From Undaria pinnatifida (Eukaryota; Sar; Phaeophyceae; Laminariales; Alariaceae), in assembly GCA_012845835.1 (NCBI GenBank), contig JABAKD010000025.1, forward strand, positions 24,413,923-24,477,922: a stretch of 64,000 nt of DNA. Reading direction: 5' to 3'. Position numbers and translations under genes: made by a program. The notes below the pieces were generated by a model. That model searched no databases and had not been told where the DNA came from. It worked only from the letters and a program-made list of their open reading frames with translations. This document shows, one piece after another, positions 45,098 through 56,802 of this stretch; position 1 is the stretch's first letter, and every line of letters begins with the position of its first letter.

Positions 45098-48000
45098 GTG
45101 ATTAAGGCATTTTAAACGTCCGGTTAGAATGTAGTTGTCGTGTTCGACTTTGTGTTGCGCTCAGGTACAAAAGTTGTTCACAGCGCCAAGCGAGAAACAG
45201 AGTTACAACCAAGCCAGGTGGATGATCTCAGGAAATTCGGAACACTCGAGATCCTTTATGCCTAAGCTTGTGTATAATGCTCCGTCCTTTTCCATGAATG
45301 AAGCGTAGCCCGCGAGTCGAACTTTCCGCTTATTCCTAGATGTCCTCTAGCCCCTACGTTCTTGAACAAGCACGGAAATCTTCGACTGCGGAATTGCCGA
45401 CTGCAGTGCCAAATGTATCGTTAGTGATAAGCCTCAACACCGCTATTGGGTTATTCGTTGTTTGGAAGCTGTAACGATATATAGTGTTGGGATGGTGTCG
45501 GCAGTAGGCAGGCAATACGATCAATACTCCGTCGGATCTGTGACTCGTGCTACGTTGATGGGAATAGCATTTGTTGTCTTATGGCTTTCTGAATGACTGG
45601 TTTACGCAACCCAAATCGTCCAAAAGTCGTACTTGTTCCACATTATTATGTTTTGTGTATTCCTAGGCCAAGGCGTGTTTCATTGGGCTGCACTTATGTT
45701 TTGACGTAAATTCGCCTCTGCCTGGGGGATAGACCTCCCCACGTTATAAGCCTTTGGAGAACGCTGCGTAACCTCTGCCGTCGTAGTGTTGTAGTAATCC
45801 ATGCACGGGGTTTACTGATGAGCTGCTCAGTACTGTTCGAATACCATTCTTGGTACTGATCTGTAGTAGGCAGTAGGATCTTCATCATGCTGCACTTTCC
45901 TCTCTCTCACAGTCAGTGCTCCAATTATGTTCGATAGTCAGGTTTCTTAATCATTTTACATCGAAATCAATTCCTCAGTGAGCTACACGCTAAGACATCC
46001 TCAAGTGAAGATGTAAGTGCTACCCATGTTGAAGCCCGTGTCACATTGCGTGATCGTGTGTTGTGTATCGTTGTCGATGTGCGTCAATTCGGATGTGCAC
46101 TTTGTATGTACCACGCATTTTCCCCCAACCTGTAGACAAACCGTGGTGGCACGCGAATCAACCAATCTTCTCCCACGCGCGTGTCCGTGTTTGTTTCACT
46201 CTGAGGTTGCAGTATTTCCGCTGCTCGTCGATTTTTCCGTTGAATTTTTGTAGCGCGTTATTTCGAACGTCCGGCGACTGCACACACAAAATGAACTTAC
46301 CCGTCCATATCACGTGTGTTCCACGGGACATTCGAACTCCAGCACAACCGCTAGCATAGCAATGGCAGATCAGCGCTGACCCTTGAAAGTCGACCATGCT
46401 ACAAAATTTATTCGCAAGCACTGCTAAGAACTTCAGTGTGTTTCCAGTTCCACACCGACTCTATCACATGTATACCTGAATAGCCCGCAACGAATGTGAA
46501 CCAGACGCCAGCCCTGTCTCTTTTCTTGTGATCGTATTTTGGATAAACCGGTTGTGGTAAAAAGAGCAAAGTAACTTCTGTGCACCACGCCAAGTTTCCT
46601 AACAACGCCCGTTTTTTTGGTTTACTGAGAATTTCTGTACACTTTGGTTTCTTCTATTCAAAAGTCCATGCTGCGCGTTTCAGTGGGAATGGAAAGCATA
46701 ACATCACTAGTAGACGCGAGCTACGCTGTAGTAACACTTTTGAACACAGCTATTCTCTGAACAACGGGTCGTGTTAAATCCCGAACTCGTTAAAACGTCA
46801 TTCTCGTAGAGCCGTACAACCATTACGAGGAAATCCGAGAGAGATGGGGTTGGTGATGGGGTTGCACTCTGAGGTCCATAGCGATCGCCATCTTGGGATA
46901 TTTATATTGACTACAAACGGAGAAACAGGAAGGACATAGGGTAAGCAAACAGTGTTAAGTGGGGTAGGGAAAAAGCGTAATGAGCGCCAATAAGTTGGAG
47001 GCGTCGCGACTAGGAGTAGGAACGGTTTTTTTTTCTGAAAGAGATGCAGTGACAACGGTAAAATGACCAAGGCAAACAACGAATGCGTAATTACCCCCCA
47101 CCCCTCTCTCCATTTACATATTTATGTTCAAGTTATCCTCGGTTATCACCGACGCCGTAATACATTTTATGTATACTGGGGCTTGGCGTTGATTGGCAAC
47201 GGCGCTGTAAACCATTCCAATCACTGGTTGAGCTAGACAACCAGGATACAGCCTTTTTATTAACTGTGATGGTTATCGAGGTAGACCATATTGTGCGGTG
47301 TAGAGAGCCCTAACTCCGCACGAGGGGAATCAACGCATCACGTATTGTGAATATGGTAAGGCACCCACGACGCAGTTGCATTACAATACCCATTGCTGCC
47401 TCTAGAATGGCCACACTACAAAACAGTTGATAACCCATTGGTGCAACAGTCATCCGTATTCGAGAAAGTACGCACAAGATGCCGAACTCCGTCTTACGAG
47501 CGGCTCTTGGCAGCATGCATTTGACTGTTCATGCTACTCGTCGAACACCTCACGACGCTCCGCGCATGGTGCGAGCAATGCCTGCCTGGTTGGTGAAAAG
47601 CCGACGTGCCCCGTTCCAGCAGATTGGGAATGCCAGGGTCTATGGTCATTCGACTACGGCCATGCACAAACTGAGCAACCACCCCCCCCCCCCCCCCCAT
47701 CCTCCCTCCTCCTTCGTTGAATCCCCGCCCTCATTTCCCCGTGACATACGACTGCAGGGTATTTAAAAATAATAGCATCACTGTGTTGACCCTGGGGTCA
47801 AGCTAGATCCAAGGGGAAGTCGCCAACCTATTTCCATAGCAACGACACACCCCTACAAATACGCAAACCTGCAAATATGAGGTTCGATGAAATGTTCGAT
47901 ATCACAGCTGTGGGCGTATTATTATATATTTTTGAGTGAATAGCACGCCTTCTCACTGTACTGGGCCATTGTCCACAGTTTTGTACTATTGCTGGGCCCA

Positions 48001-48677
48001 TGTAGCTCCAGGTTTCATATCAGGGGGCGTGTTGAACATCAGGTCGACGAGTTTGCGTTTCCTCTCTGGAGTAATTTTCAAACTAAATCTCATCACGCCC
48101 ATCGTTTACGACATATTATTTACTTACAACTCACAACTATTCACGTAACATGTCTGGGTTTGTTGTTGCAAGCGTATTTTGATTGTCTGAGCGGCATGAG
48201 TTAATCCATGTTGCCAATGGATAAGCACGGGTATGAATATTCCATATCACGTATTATCGTTGTTTGGACTATAAGACTCATATCTAGCTACTGACTTGTT
48301 ATAGCTCAGTGTCCCATACTGTAGCGCGCGTCTGAAGCGGTATTAACAATATCAGCGGATGTGGCATCGTTGTGCCACGTTTGGTGGGCTGAAGAAGCGT
48401 GCTGCGATACGGGTAACATATTCTGTCTGAAACCGCTGTTGGATGACAAGGCTTTTGATCCGAACCTGGTCTCCATTTCGTTGTTGTTGTGCGAGCTGTT
48501 CAGTTGTATACCTAGGCCATGGGAATACTCGTCAGGCCGCACACTTTATTACTTCTTATCAGGTGTTGGGGTTAAGCATCGCGCTCCTCATGTTGGGCGC
48601 CTCTGAACACAAGCATTCCACCCCTACCGTGGCCTGCGTCCGAAACGATTGTAATAACGTCCGTCGGAACTGCGCAG

Positions 48678-48761
48678 GGGCTGTCTTCGCTAGAACAGAC
48701 TGTTCTATCGCCGTGCAAGGCAGCACGTACTTTGACGCCAACAACGCGAGCGACGACGGAG
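48678..48761 (+). CDS. PMP-like exon 7 (84 nt, phase 1-1)
   Basis: Borders ctgcgcag|g and cggag|gtgag. It encodes AVFARTDCSIAVQGSTYF then DANNASDDG, intact. Twin of exon 5. The two cysteines within five residues upstream (CNNVRRNC) and the one inside the exon could form a disulphide if the flanking codons are translated. Confidence 0.65.
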
Positions 48762-50289
48762 GTGAGATTTCATCGGAAGAATACTGCCGAGCGGGGTAAA
48801 TGCCTAAGACGGGGTAAATCACGCAAACCATTAATAGACGTCGTTTCATTGTCGTCATTCACCATCTTAGATCGACAATAAACGACGGCGCCTCCCGTTG
48901 AGTAGATTTCGAAAGAAAATTGGAAGCCCACACGAACACGAATGAACTGGGTATATGAAGAAAATGTCCTGTGTCAGCACGTAAGGACGCGTGTTACGAT
49001 AGAGGTGCACCATGTCATTTGTGAAGCTCTCTTTGGGGTATTCACACGTCTCCCTAAAACTGACTGAGGGATGAACAAAATATATACCGAATGAATAATC
49101 CCAAGGCGTAGGTGTCCGACGGTTTTGGGTTAAGGAGCCCCGTCATTCAGGAATCAGTGCTGCCTCCATCGTAACAGTCGTTATATACAATGATGAGGGG
49201 AGTCGCAATTTTGGTTCAAGCAGCAAGTGGTCGACGCCGTAAACAATGCAAGTACCGCATTTCGTCGAATTAATCAATTTTGACTCATCAGGTATAAAAA
49301 GCTAAAACATTCATGTTTCTCACGGACCAAACGTGGCCTAGATTTGGAAACATTAGCCAAAAGGAATCCCGGGTTGTTGCTTAGTCGTTGGTTGATAAAG
49401 GCCCTCGTCAGTCAGGAGTACTCCAGAGCAAAACTGCAATATATGTCGTGACACCCCTACTGTAGAAATTGCCGCAATTGAAGACCCATTCAAGCAGCAT
49501 GCTCGAATTGGCATAGGCCTGACATATAATCTTTGCCGCTGTGTCTACATCACGAAGTTCTGTTTGTCGTCGACGATGTTTTCGTCGCGTAATGAAAGGC
49601 GCAATATACTCTGTTATCAGCTTTTCCCCCATTGGAACACCGACCCCAACATTGTGGACGTCAAGCATGCACTGAAGGCAATTCACACGCAAAGTATGGC
49701 TCTTGGTGTGACCACGTTGACGTCTTTGGTATCACCCTCATTTCAATCCGCGGTAGGGACGCGTGCATATCCGAGTCGTGCGAGGGTCATTCCCGTGACT
49801 CATCCTGCCATTCCTCAGTCTCATTCCTCGTCGAAGTTGCATAAATGAGGGTAGCTAATCATGCAGCCAAGCAACTGGTTGTCATGCACTTTTCGTCCGA
49901 TCTGTTTAAAAGGCCTAACCGCTGGCCATGAGCCAAGACCTAATCTTCCCCCTGGCGCATCCAGACTTTCTCAAGCGCCTCATTTAATGTTTTGGATTTG
50001 TAAACCCTGCTTAAGATCGGAGTCTGAAGAGTTCGAACGCGAAAACTGTGATACACAAACCCACTACAATCCCATGGCACAATGTTGCTGTGTTAGCATT
50101 TAAACCACGGGGCGACTTCACCCGAAGTTCTCGGGCATGACATTCTCATGTCACAACATTTCTGTTCGTCCGGTTACGTTTTCAGTTCGCGCAAAATCGG
50201 TGTTTCATGTGAGGTACTCGGTGACAACAATGCTGCCTTTGTCGTCGCGCGCGTTCCTCAACCTCGTGTCTATCGCTTCCGGTTTGCAG

Positions 50290-50373
50290 GGGCTGTGTAT
50301 CTCAGTTCGAACTCTGCTGTCACCGTCTACGGGAACACGTCGTTCGTTGGAAACTCTGCCGGGGCCGACGGAG
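50290..50373 (+). CDS. PMP-like exon 8 (84 nt, phase 1-1)
   Basis: Twin of exon 6 with one synonymous change (GTC to GTT). Borders ggtttgcag|g and cggag|gtgat. It lies in an open frame 50,148-50,381. Confidence 0.65.
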
Positions 50374-52158
50374 GTGATTAAGGCATTTTAAACGTCCGGT
50401 TAGAATGTAGTTGTCGTGTTCGACTTTGTGTTGCGCTCAGGTACAAAAGTTGTTCACAGCGCTAAGCGAGAAACAGAGTTACAACCAAGCCAGGTTGATG
50501 ATCTCAGGAAATTCGGAACACTCGAGAGCCTTCATGCCTAAGTTTGAATATATTGCACCGTCCTCGTCCAGTAATGAAGCGTATCCCGGGAGTCGAACTT
50601 TCCGCATATTCCTAGATGTCCTCTAGCCCCTGCTTCCTTGAACAAGCACGGAAATCTTCGACTGCGGATTCACCGACTGCAGTGTCAAATATATCGTTAG
50701 TGATAAGCCTCAACACCGCTATTGGGTTATTCGTTGTTTGGACGCTGTAACGATATATTGTGTTGGGATGGTGTCGGCAGTAGGCAGGCAATACGATCAA
50801 TACTCCGTCGGAACTGTGACACGTGCTACGTTGATGGGGATAGCATTTGTTGTCTTATGGCTTTCTGAATGACTGGTTTACGCACCCCAAATCGTCCAAA
50901 AGTCGTGCTTGTGTCCCACATTATTATGTTTTGTGTATTCCTAGGCCAAGACGTGTTTCATTGGGCTGCACTTATGTTTTGACGTAAATACGCCTCTGCC
51001 TGGGGGATAGACCTCCCCACGTTATAAGCCTTTGGAGAACGCTGCGTAACCTCTGCCGTTGTAGTGTTGTAGTAATCCATGCACGGGGTTTACTGATGAG
51101 CTGCTCAGTACTGTTCGAATGCCATTCTTATTCCTGATCTGTAGTAGGCAGTAGGATCTTCATCATGCTGCACTTTCCTCTCTCTCACAGTCAGTGCTCC
51201 AATTCTGTTCGATAGTCAGGTTTCTTAATCATTTAACATCGAAGTCAGTTCTTCAATGAGCTACACGCTAAGACATCCTCAAGTGAAGATGTAGGTGCTA
51301 TTCATGTTGAAGCCCGTGTCACATTGCGTGATCGTGTATTGTTTATCGTTGTCGATGTGCGTCAATTCGGATGTGCATTTTATATGTACACGCATTTTTC
51401 CCTAACCTGCAGACAAACCGTGGTCGCACGCGTGTCGACCCATCTCCTCCCACGCGCGTGTTGGTATTTTTTTCACTCTGAGGTTGCAGTATTCCCGCTG
51501 CTCGTCGTTGTTTTCGTTAAATTTTGGTAGCGCGTTATCTCGCACGTCCGGCGACGGCACACACAAAATGAACTTTCCCGTCCATATCACGTGTGTTCCA
51601 CAGGACATACGAACTCCAGCACAACCGCTAGCATAGCAATGGCTGATCAGCGCTGACCCTTGAAAGTCGACCATGCCACAAAATTTTTTCGCAAGCACTG
51701 CTAAGAATCTTAGTGTGTTTCCAGTTCAAACCCGACTCTATCACGTGTGCACCTGAATAGCACGCAACGAGTGTGAACCAAACGCCGGCCCTGTCTCGTT
51801 GCTTGTGATAGTATTTTGAATAAACCAGTTGTGGGATAAAGAGCAAAGTAACTTCCGTGCACCACGCCAAGTTTCCTAACAGCGCCCTTTTTTTTGGTTT
51901 ACTGAGAACTGCCCTACGCTTTTGTGTCCTCTATTTAAAAGTCCATGCTGCGCGTTTCAGTGGGAATGGAAACCATAACATTACCAGTAGACGTAAGCTA
52001 CGCTGTAGTAACACTTTTGAACACAGCTATTCTCTGAACAACGGGTCTTGTTAAAGCCCGAACTCGTTAAAACGTCATTCTCGTAGGTCAGTACAACCAT
52101 TACGAGGAAATCCGACAGAGATGGGGTTGGTGATGGGGTTGCACTTTGAGGTCAATAG

Positions 52159-53027
52159 CTCCTCAAGCATGGGCTTCAGAAAACGATAGGTGCACCTGCT
52201 TTAAAAAGGTTTACATGAGTATCCCTAATATCGTAACTTCTCGCGTTCGTCTCGGTTGCGACCGACGCTGTAAAATGTTGTATGTATACTAGGGTTGGAG
52301 CTGGGTTGCAACAACGCTGTAAAACATGTCAATCACTGCGTGGGCTGTAAAACCAGTGTACCGTTTCGTTTTTTTTTACATTTTCAACGGTGACCATGAT
52401 GGTTGATGAGATTGATCTATTGGTGCGAGGTGGAGATTCCAAACTCCGCGCTCGAGGGGGAAAATCGTATTGCGTAGTGAAAATATGGCAAGGCCATAAA
52501 GAGGCCCTTGCTCATCGCTGTCTCTAAAATGGCCACACAAGAAAACAATTGACGCTGTCATCCATTAGCAAGAACGTAGGCACAAAGTGCCGAAGTGCGT
52601 CTTACGAGCAGTTCTAGAGAGGATGCAGTTCACCCTTTACGCGACTGGACGAACACCTCACGGCTCCGCGAGCTTGATTAAAGTAGCGTCCGCCTCGTTG
52701 GTGAGAGCTCGACGTGCTCCGTCTCGCCGTAGTAGGAATGCGAGCGTGTCTTATCGTATGACTGCGGCCGTTCACAACCAAGTACACCTCACGGCCCCAC
52801 TCAGGTGCCATATCCGTCCATTCCAGTTGCTCTACTCATGTCGACGGAAACAATTCATTTTCGCCAACACCCCCTACGATGACGGAGGTTAGTTGAATGT
52901 TCGCCTTTTAAGGGTACCCACAGTAGTTTTAGGCTTGTTTTTCTACAACGGCGACAGTACATTGTTACATTTTTATACTGTCTCATTTCCACACTGATAT
53001 TGGGCCGTCATAAACAGTCATAATCTA
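52159..53027 (+). repeat. PMP cassette E
   Basis: a-type segment (52,560-52,790, e.g. aaagtgccgaagtgcgtcttacgag) followed by an exon, laid out like 29,345-29,815. Its 3' end (cagtcataatcta) is interrupted by TGAAAAAT of R1 copy 3; the matching site at 29,802-29,815 is uninterrupted. Confidence 0.7.
52805..52887 (+). pseudogene. PMP-like exon 9, frameshifted (83 nt)
   Basis: Compared with exon 4, one G is lost in tcg-gcc (here tcgcc, about 52,861), so the DDGG end is out of frame with the GAIS start. The donor reads ggag|gttag, also poor. Everything else (acceptor ctcag|g, length, position in the cassette) is as in exon 4. Confidence 0.75.
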
Positions 53028-55270
53028 TGAAAAATAGTCATTTACGGACAGCAAACGCGGTAGATCTTTGGCCGTTGCAAACCTGACCACGATCTCTTTT
53101 GATTTATCGTTGCCTATTGTGCGGAAAGCTATGTTTATCAACGTACTCGTTATGAGCCTATTTGTAGCTGACAGCTCGATATGAGATTCAGGAAGGGTGC
53201 TGTGCCTCTGTGGTGGTATCATTAGACATTTTACCGCTCATAGAAAAGTTGGATACAACCCGTGAGTGGGTTCCTCTTTCCCTGGTTGCGTTTATAGGGA
53301 CTCTTAACAGACGGAGGGGAACGTTCATGGCCACTAACCATGCAGCAGATACTTCCTCTGGCGCTTTGCGCTTCTTGAATATTTATTGCTTGATAACATG
53401 ATAGCATCGCTGGCAGGGATATATTTGCGCTTCCGGCTAGTGGTATGTCCTCGTGGTACCAGCCGATTCTAAACTTCAGAAAATATATGAGTAAGTAGTG
53501 CGAAGATCGACTGGAAATATTCGTCTTACACGTTTTTCCTACCCCCTGGTTGTAGGCGGGCATCAAGGTCTTTTCAGTGTACAACAACGGTATAAGATAC
53601 TGGTGCAACATGAAGTAAGTACGAAGGCAAATATTAAAAAACAAAAACGGAAACGAAAAATAACTTCACTCATGGCGAAATGGTCGTAGACGAAGATTAG
53701 CTGAGGGCGAGCATCGCTTAAACGCCCAACCGTCTTTGTCCGGTATACCAAAATGAGAGAAGCAAAGCTTTAATAGAGCACGTTGGGAAAAAGTCCCGCC
53801 ATCTGGGTCAGAACAAGAGCAAGACAGATGCGGTATGCGCGGTACTCAACAGCGGCAGCAGCAGTCCGTTGCACCTCCGAAGGATCTAACTCCAATACTC
53901 CAAGTTTGAGCATGTTCTATACCTGCATGAATTATAACCTGTTGAGGTTTGGAGTCGGCGTGGCGAGTGTCGAGAGTAAATATAGGACCCACGGCACCTT
54001 ACACACTTCACCTCATGCGACATAGGCGTCATACTATGCAATTCACGGGGGTACGTAAGCGTCCCGCTGTCCCCGGTTATCCGGCAACACAATTATCTAA
54101 ATATCTTATCGGCGCAGAAAAAACATGGGGAGGTTGAGACGTTGCGGTTAGAGGTTTGGTCGATTCCTGGAACACAGACGCGGAAACCCATGAAAAGTTT
54201 ATTCAACAGATGCTGTGAATCGCTTCAAATCGACGTCCACACTTCGAGTTTGAGGCACTGCAGTGGTCAATCTAGGGTACACAAAACGAGACAAAATACG
54301 ACCCCCAACAGAACGATGAACTTCACTAGCAGGCAGCTTCAGCTCCCCATAAGGATCCACGGCCCGCCACATTGAGAGACGCTCCTGGGGGGGTGTATGA
54401 CGACGTCGGGTGCGCCAGCCAACAGTCGTGGGCAGCCAGAAGCAGCTCACGAGATGTTATTTTCGTGAGGTCGAACTTGCGAGCAGGAACACCAAACGTT
54501 AATGAATCCGCCGAAATATTTCAATTCACGCGCGGGGGGCTAATACAAGGGCTTCATCATCGACGAAAAATCGGTTTTCACAAATAACGTTGTGTTCACC
54601 AGGCGGAAGAAAAAACTTCCCTATATGTGGGATTTAGAGGCTTGGAAGACAATATAGAGGAACAATGATATATAGGGGTGATTTGTTGTGGAGGTCAAAA
54701 AAGGGCTAAAAGCGCCTGAAAAGCTCTGTATTATTACATCTTTGCTGCATTTTATTAATAATTCAAAATAGGAATCTTGTTTGCCGATGGCATATCATGT
54801 TTCAAGTGGTTTTATATCTACGCCAAAGGCCTCCGTACGAGCTCCTACTCAACATATCCCTGTGCGATCCCACGTGGCCTAGAAATCGCCTGCGTCAGAA
54901 AACAGCCCAAACGTTTCTTTGCCGATGGGAAAACGGCACAAGAAAAGAATCTGACTACGGCAAAACGGAGATTCAAAAACTCTCCTGCGGCGAGATGGCT
55001 GAAAAATAATTCCGACTACGGCGAAAACTTTTTCAATTCCACGGCGAAAAAGGGGCGTCACGAGCGTTTTCGTTTTTGGCGAAAAATGGTGCGGCAAAAA
55101 TAATCGGGTGTGCGGCAAGCCTAACATTGACTTCGGATGTGATGCGCGAAGTGGAATGTACGCGAAACGGGCGCCTGCGCACCGCCGCATATCTTAAGTA
55201 TATCCCTGCCCACGGGTCCTCGGGGCAGATTTTTTTCGGTAAGACTACACCGACCAGTCTATGTCATTTT
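53028..55270 (+). repeat. R1 copy 3: solo LTR-like segment, left part
   Basis: Matches 3,882-6,130 from its TGAAAAAT start onward without any gag or pol sequence, so it looks like a solo LTR. It is inserted into PMP cassette E. The match breaks at about 55,270 and resumes at 62,818, with the copia-like element in between. Confidence 0.65.
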
Positions 55271-56015
55271 ACCCTCTTTTATATGGGATGGCGTGTGGCG
55301 TGTACCAGCTCTCAGCTGGTGTCCGCTCATAGACTCGCTTTCGGATGACCCCGATGGAGCCACAGCCAATATTTTTTACGAGGCAAACGAAGGCCACGGA
55401 TGGGTGAGCCTGTTAGAGCAAAGCTCCAGAGGAGAAGATGTAGGTCGGGGACCACAAGCCGATAAGTAGATTGATGATAAATTTGCTCAACACATGAGAG
55501 CTGATGGTGAGCAAAGATGTATGACCGCGCTTGGGGAGGTTGACGCCCGATGCACTGCTGGTAGCTCAAACACAAAGGTACCCTCAACATCTGGTACAAA
55601 AAATTACAATAAACAAGGCATGACCCGAAGAAGCAAAATAAAACAAAACGGCATCCTACAGACTTGTTGTTTAACAACTCGTATCTCAGGGTATGTAGTC
55701 ATGACCCCACGTAGCCTATGTTCTTGCTTCAGGAACAACTCTCATCCTAAATATCTGGCAATCGATCCCAAGAGTGATACCGAAGACTCTTTCTCTTAAT
55801 GTGTACCAGTACTTAATACATGTACCAGCTATCAGATACGATTAGCCTGTAAAAATTACGTATCGTAGATAAATCTGCTGATACTTGTGCTTGCTACGTA
55901 CTGTATCGATTTACGACCTCTATCAGACTGGAAACTATCGCAATGTATATCAGATGGCTTTAAGAGTCATCAAGTTACGACATGATGGTTACTGACAAGT
56001 AGCATCTCCAACACT
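55270..56015 (-). repeat. Copia LTR, left copy
   Basis: Parallel to 62,025-62,818: atgggatggcrtgtggcgtg, agactcgctttcggatgacc, gaggcaaacgaaggcc, gtagctcaaacacaaag, ttgttgt..aacaactcgtatctcagg, gattagcctgtaaa and cgacatgatggttact. Identity is about three quarters by eye, so the insertion is old. Exact ends are not certain; no clean TG...CA edge was found. Confidence 0.75.
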
Positions 56016-56800
56016 TCTTACCGATATGTTTACACTTTCTCACTCTGCGTTACATGCCAAAACCTCCATATAGGAAAAACATGCAGCAACGATGATAAAT
56101 GCTTGGAAACATGTTTTGCGTAACGCATACTCTTCTTGCTAAATACCCTAGGGGTGAACACAGGAAAAGCCGACACGAAAAAATCATGATCAGACACTAA
56201 TGTGCATCTGCATGCAAGAAAAACTTCCTTGCTCACAATACCAGAATCTTCAGACATTAACAATAATCCATTCGGTTAATCAACCAATGAATATAACGTG
56301 TTTGTGCAACAGTTTTTACCGTAAATCTGTTCATCATTCCGTAACAATCATAGGAGGTGAACAACCTGACACTTTTCCTGCCGCCCTAAATCAAGGGAAC
56401 TAAGGGGCACTGCCAGCGATATACAGCTGGATAATATATAGACCTATCACCTGTCATGTATCTAAATATTTCGTGTGTACTTGTCAAGGTGGCGGATTTT
56501 ACAAGCGTATATCCTGAAGTACGTTGGTAATCTTTATATTCAACTCTCACGTCGAAATTTCGTATTCGACGTGTACTCTTACTTGGTACTAACTGCGATA
56601 TTCCGCAATCTCCAAACCGTGCACAACATCGATCGATCGTTTCCTCTGCTCGCTCCGTACAAAGAGAACATACGACACCCTACCTAACAATGTGTTAAGA
56701 GATAACGCAATTCACACTCACAGAGGTTTGGCCTTGTCGGTGTAGACGTTGTTGATGTAGATGCCGTAACATTCGCATGGTCTGTTGTCCGTTGCTTGGG
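56016..56800. other. Interior of the copia element, no readable domain
   Basis: This is where RT and RNase H would be expected on the minus strand. Frames are short on both strands and no RT motif (YVDD) was seen. The sequence is AT-richer than the gag side. Confidence 0.4.
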
Positions 56801-56802
56801 GC

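Larger units (their letters stand above)
41626..46880 (+). repeat. 5.25-kb tandem duplication, unit 1
   Basis: Begins at gatcgccatctt inside the LINE tail and ends at gaggtccata|gcgatcgcc, where unit 2 begins with the same words. Identity with unit 2 is high over the whole length (about 95% by eye, with small indels; the landmark offset drifts from 5,252 to 5,274). It contains two PMP exons, an a-type segment (42,220-42,430) with a decayed exon site, and 1.5 kb of further sequence without recognised genes (45,110-46,800). Confidence 0.9.
46881..52158 (+). repeat. 5.25-kb tandem duplication, unit 2
   Basis: Head-to-tail with unit 1. 46,885-47,090 repeats the LINE tail (again ending GKMTKANNE-type codons with changes), proving that the unit includes a piece of the transposon. 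A poly-C run at 47,682-47,697 (cccccccccc...) replaces the ccttcccc of unit 1. Unit 2 ends at tttgaggtcaatag|ctcctcaagc, after which the sequence is a new PMP cassette. Confidence 0.9.

Noticed and set aside
45375-45596. 74 open codons (EIFDCGIADC...VVLWLSE) kept in both tandem units
   Set aside because: No start codon at the head and several amino-acid-changing differences between the twins; conservation reflects the young duplication only.
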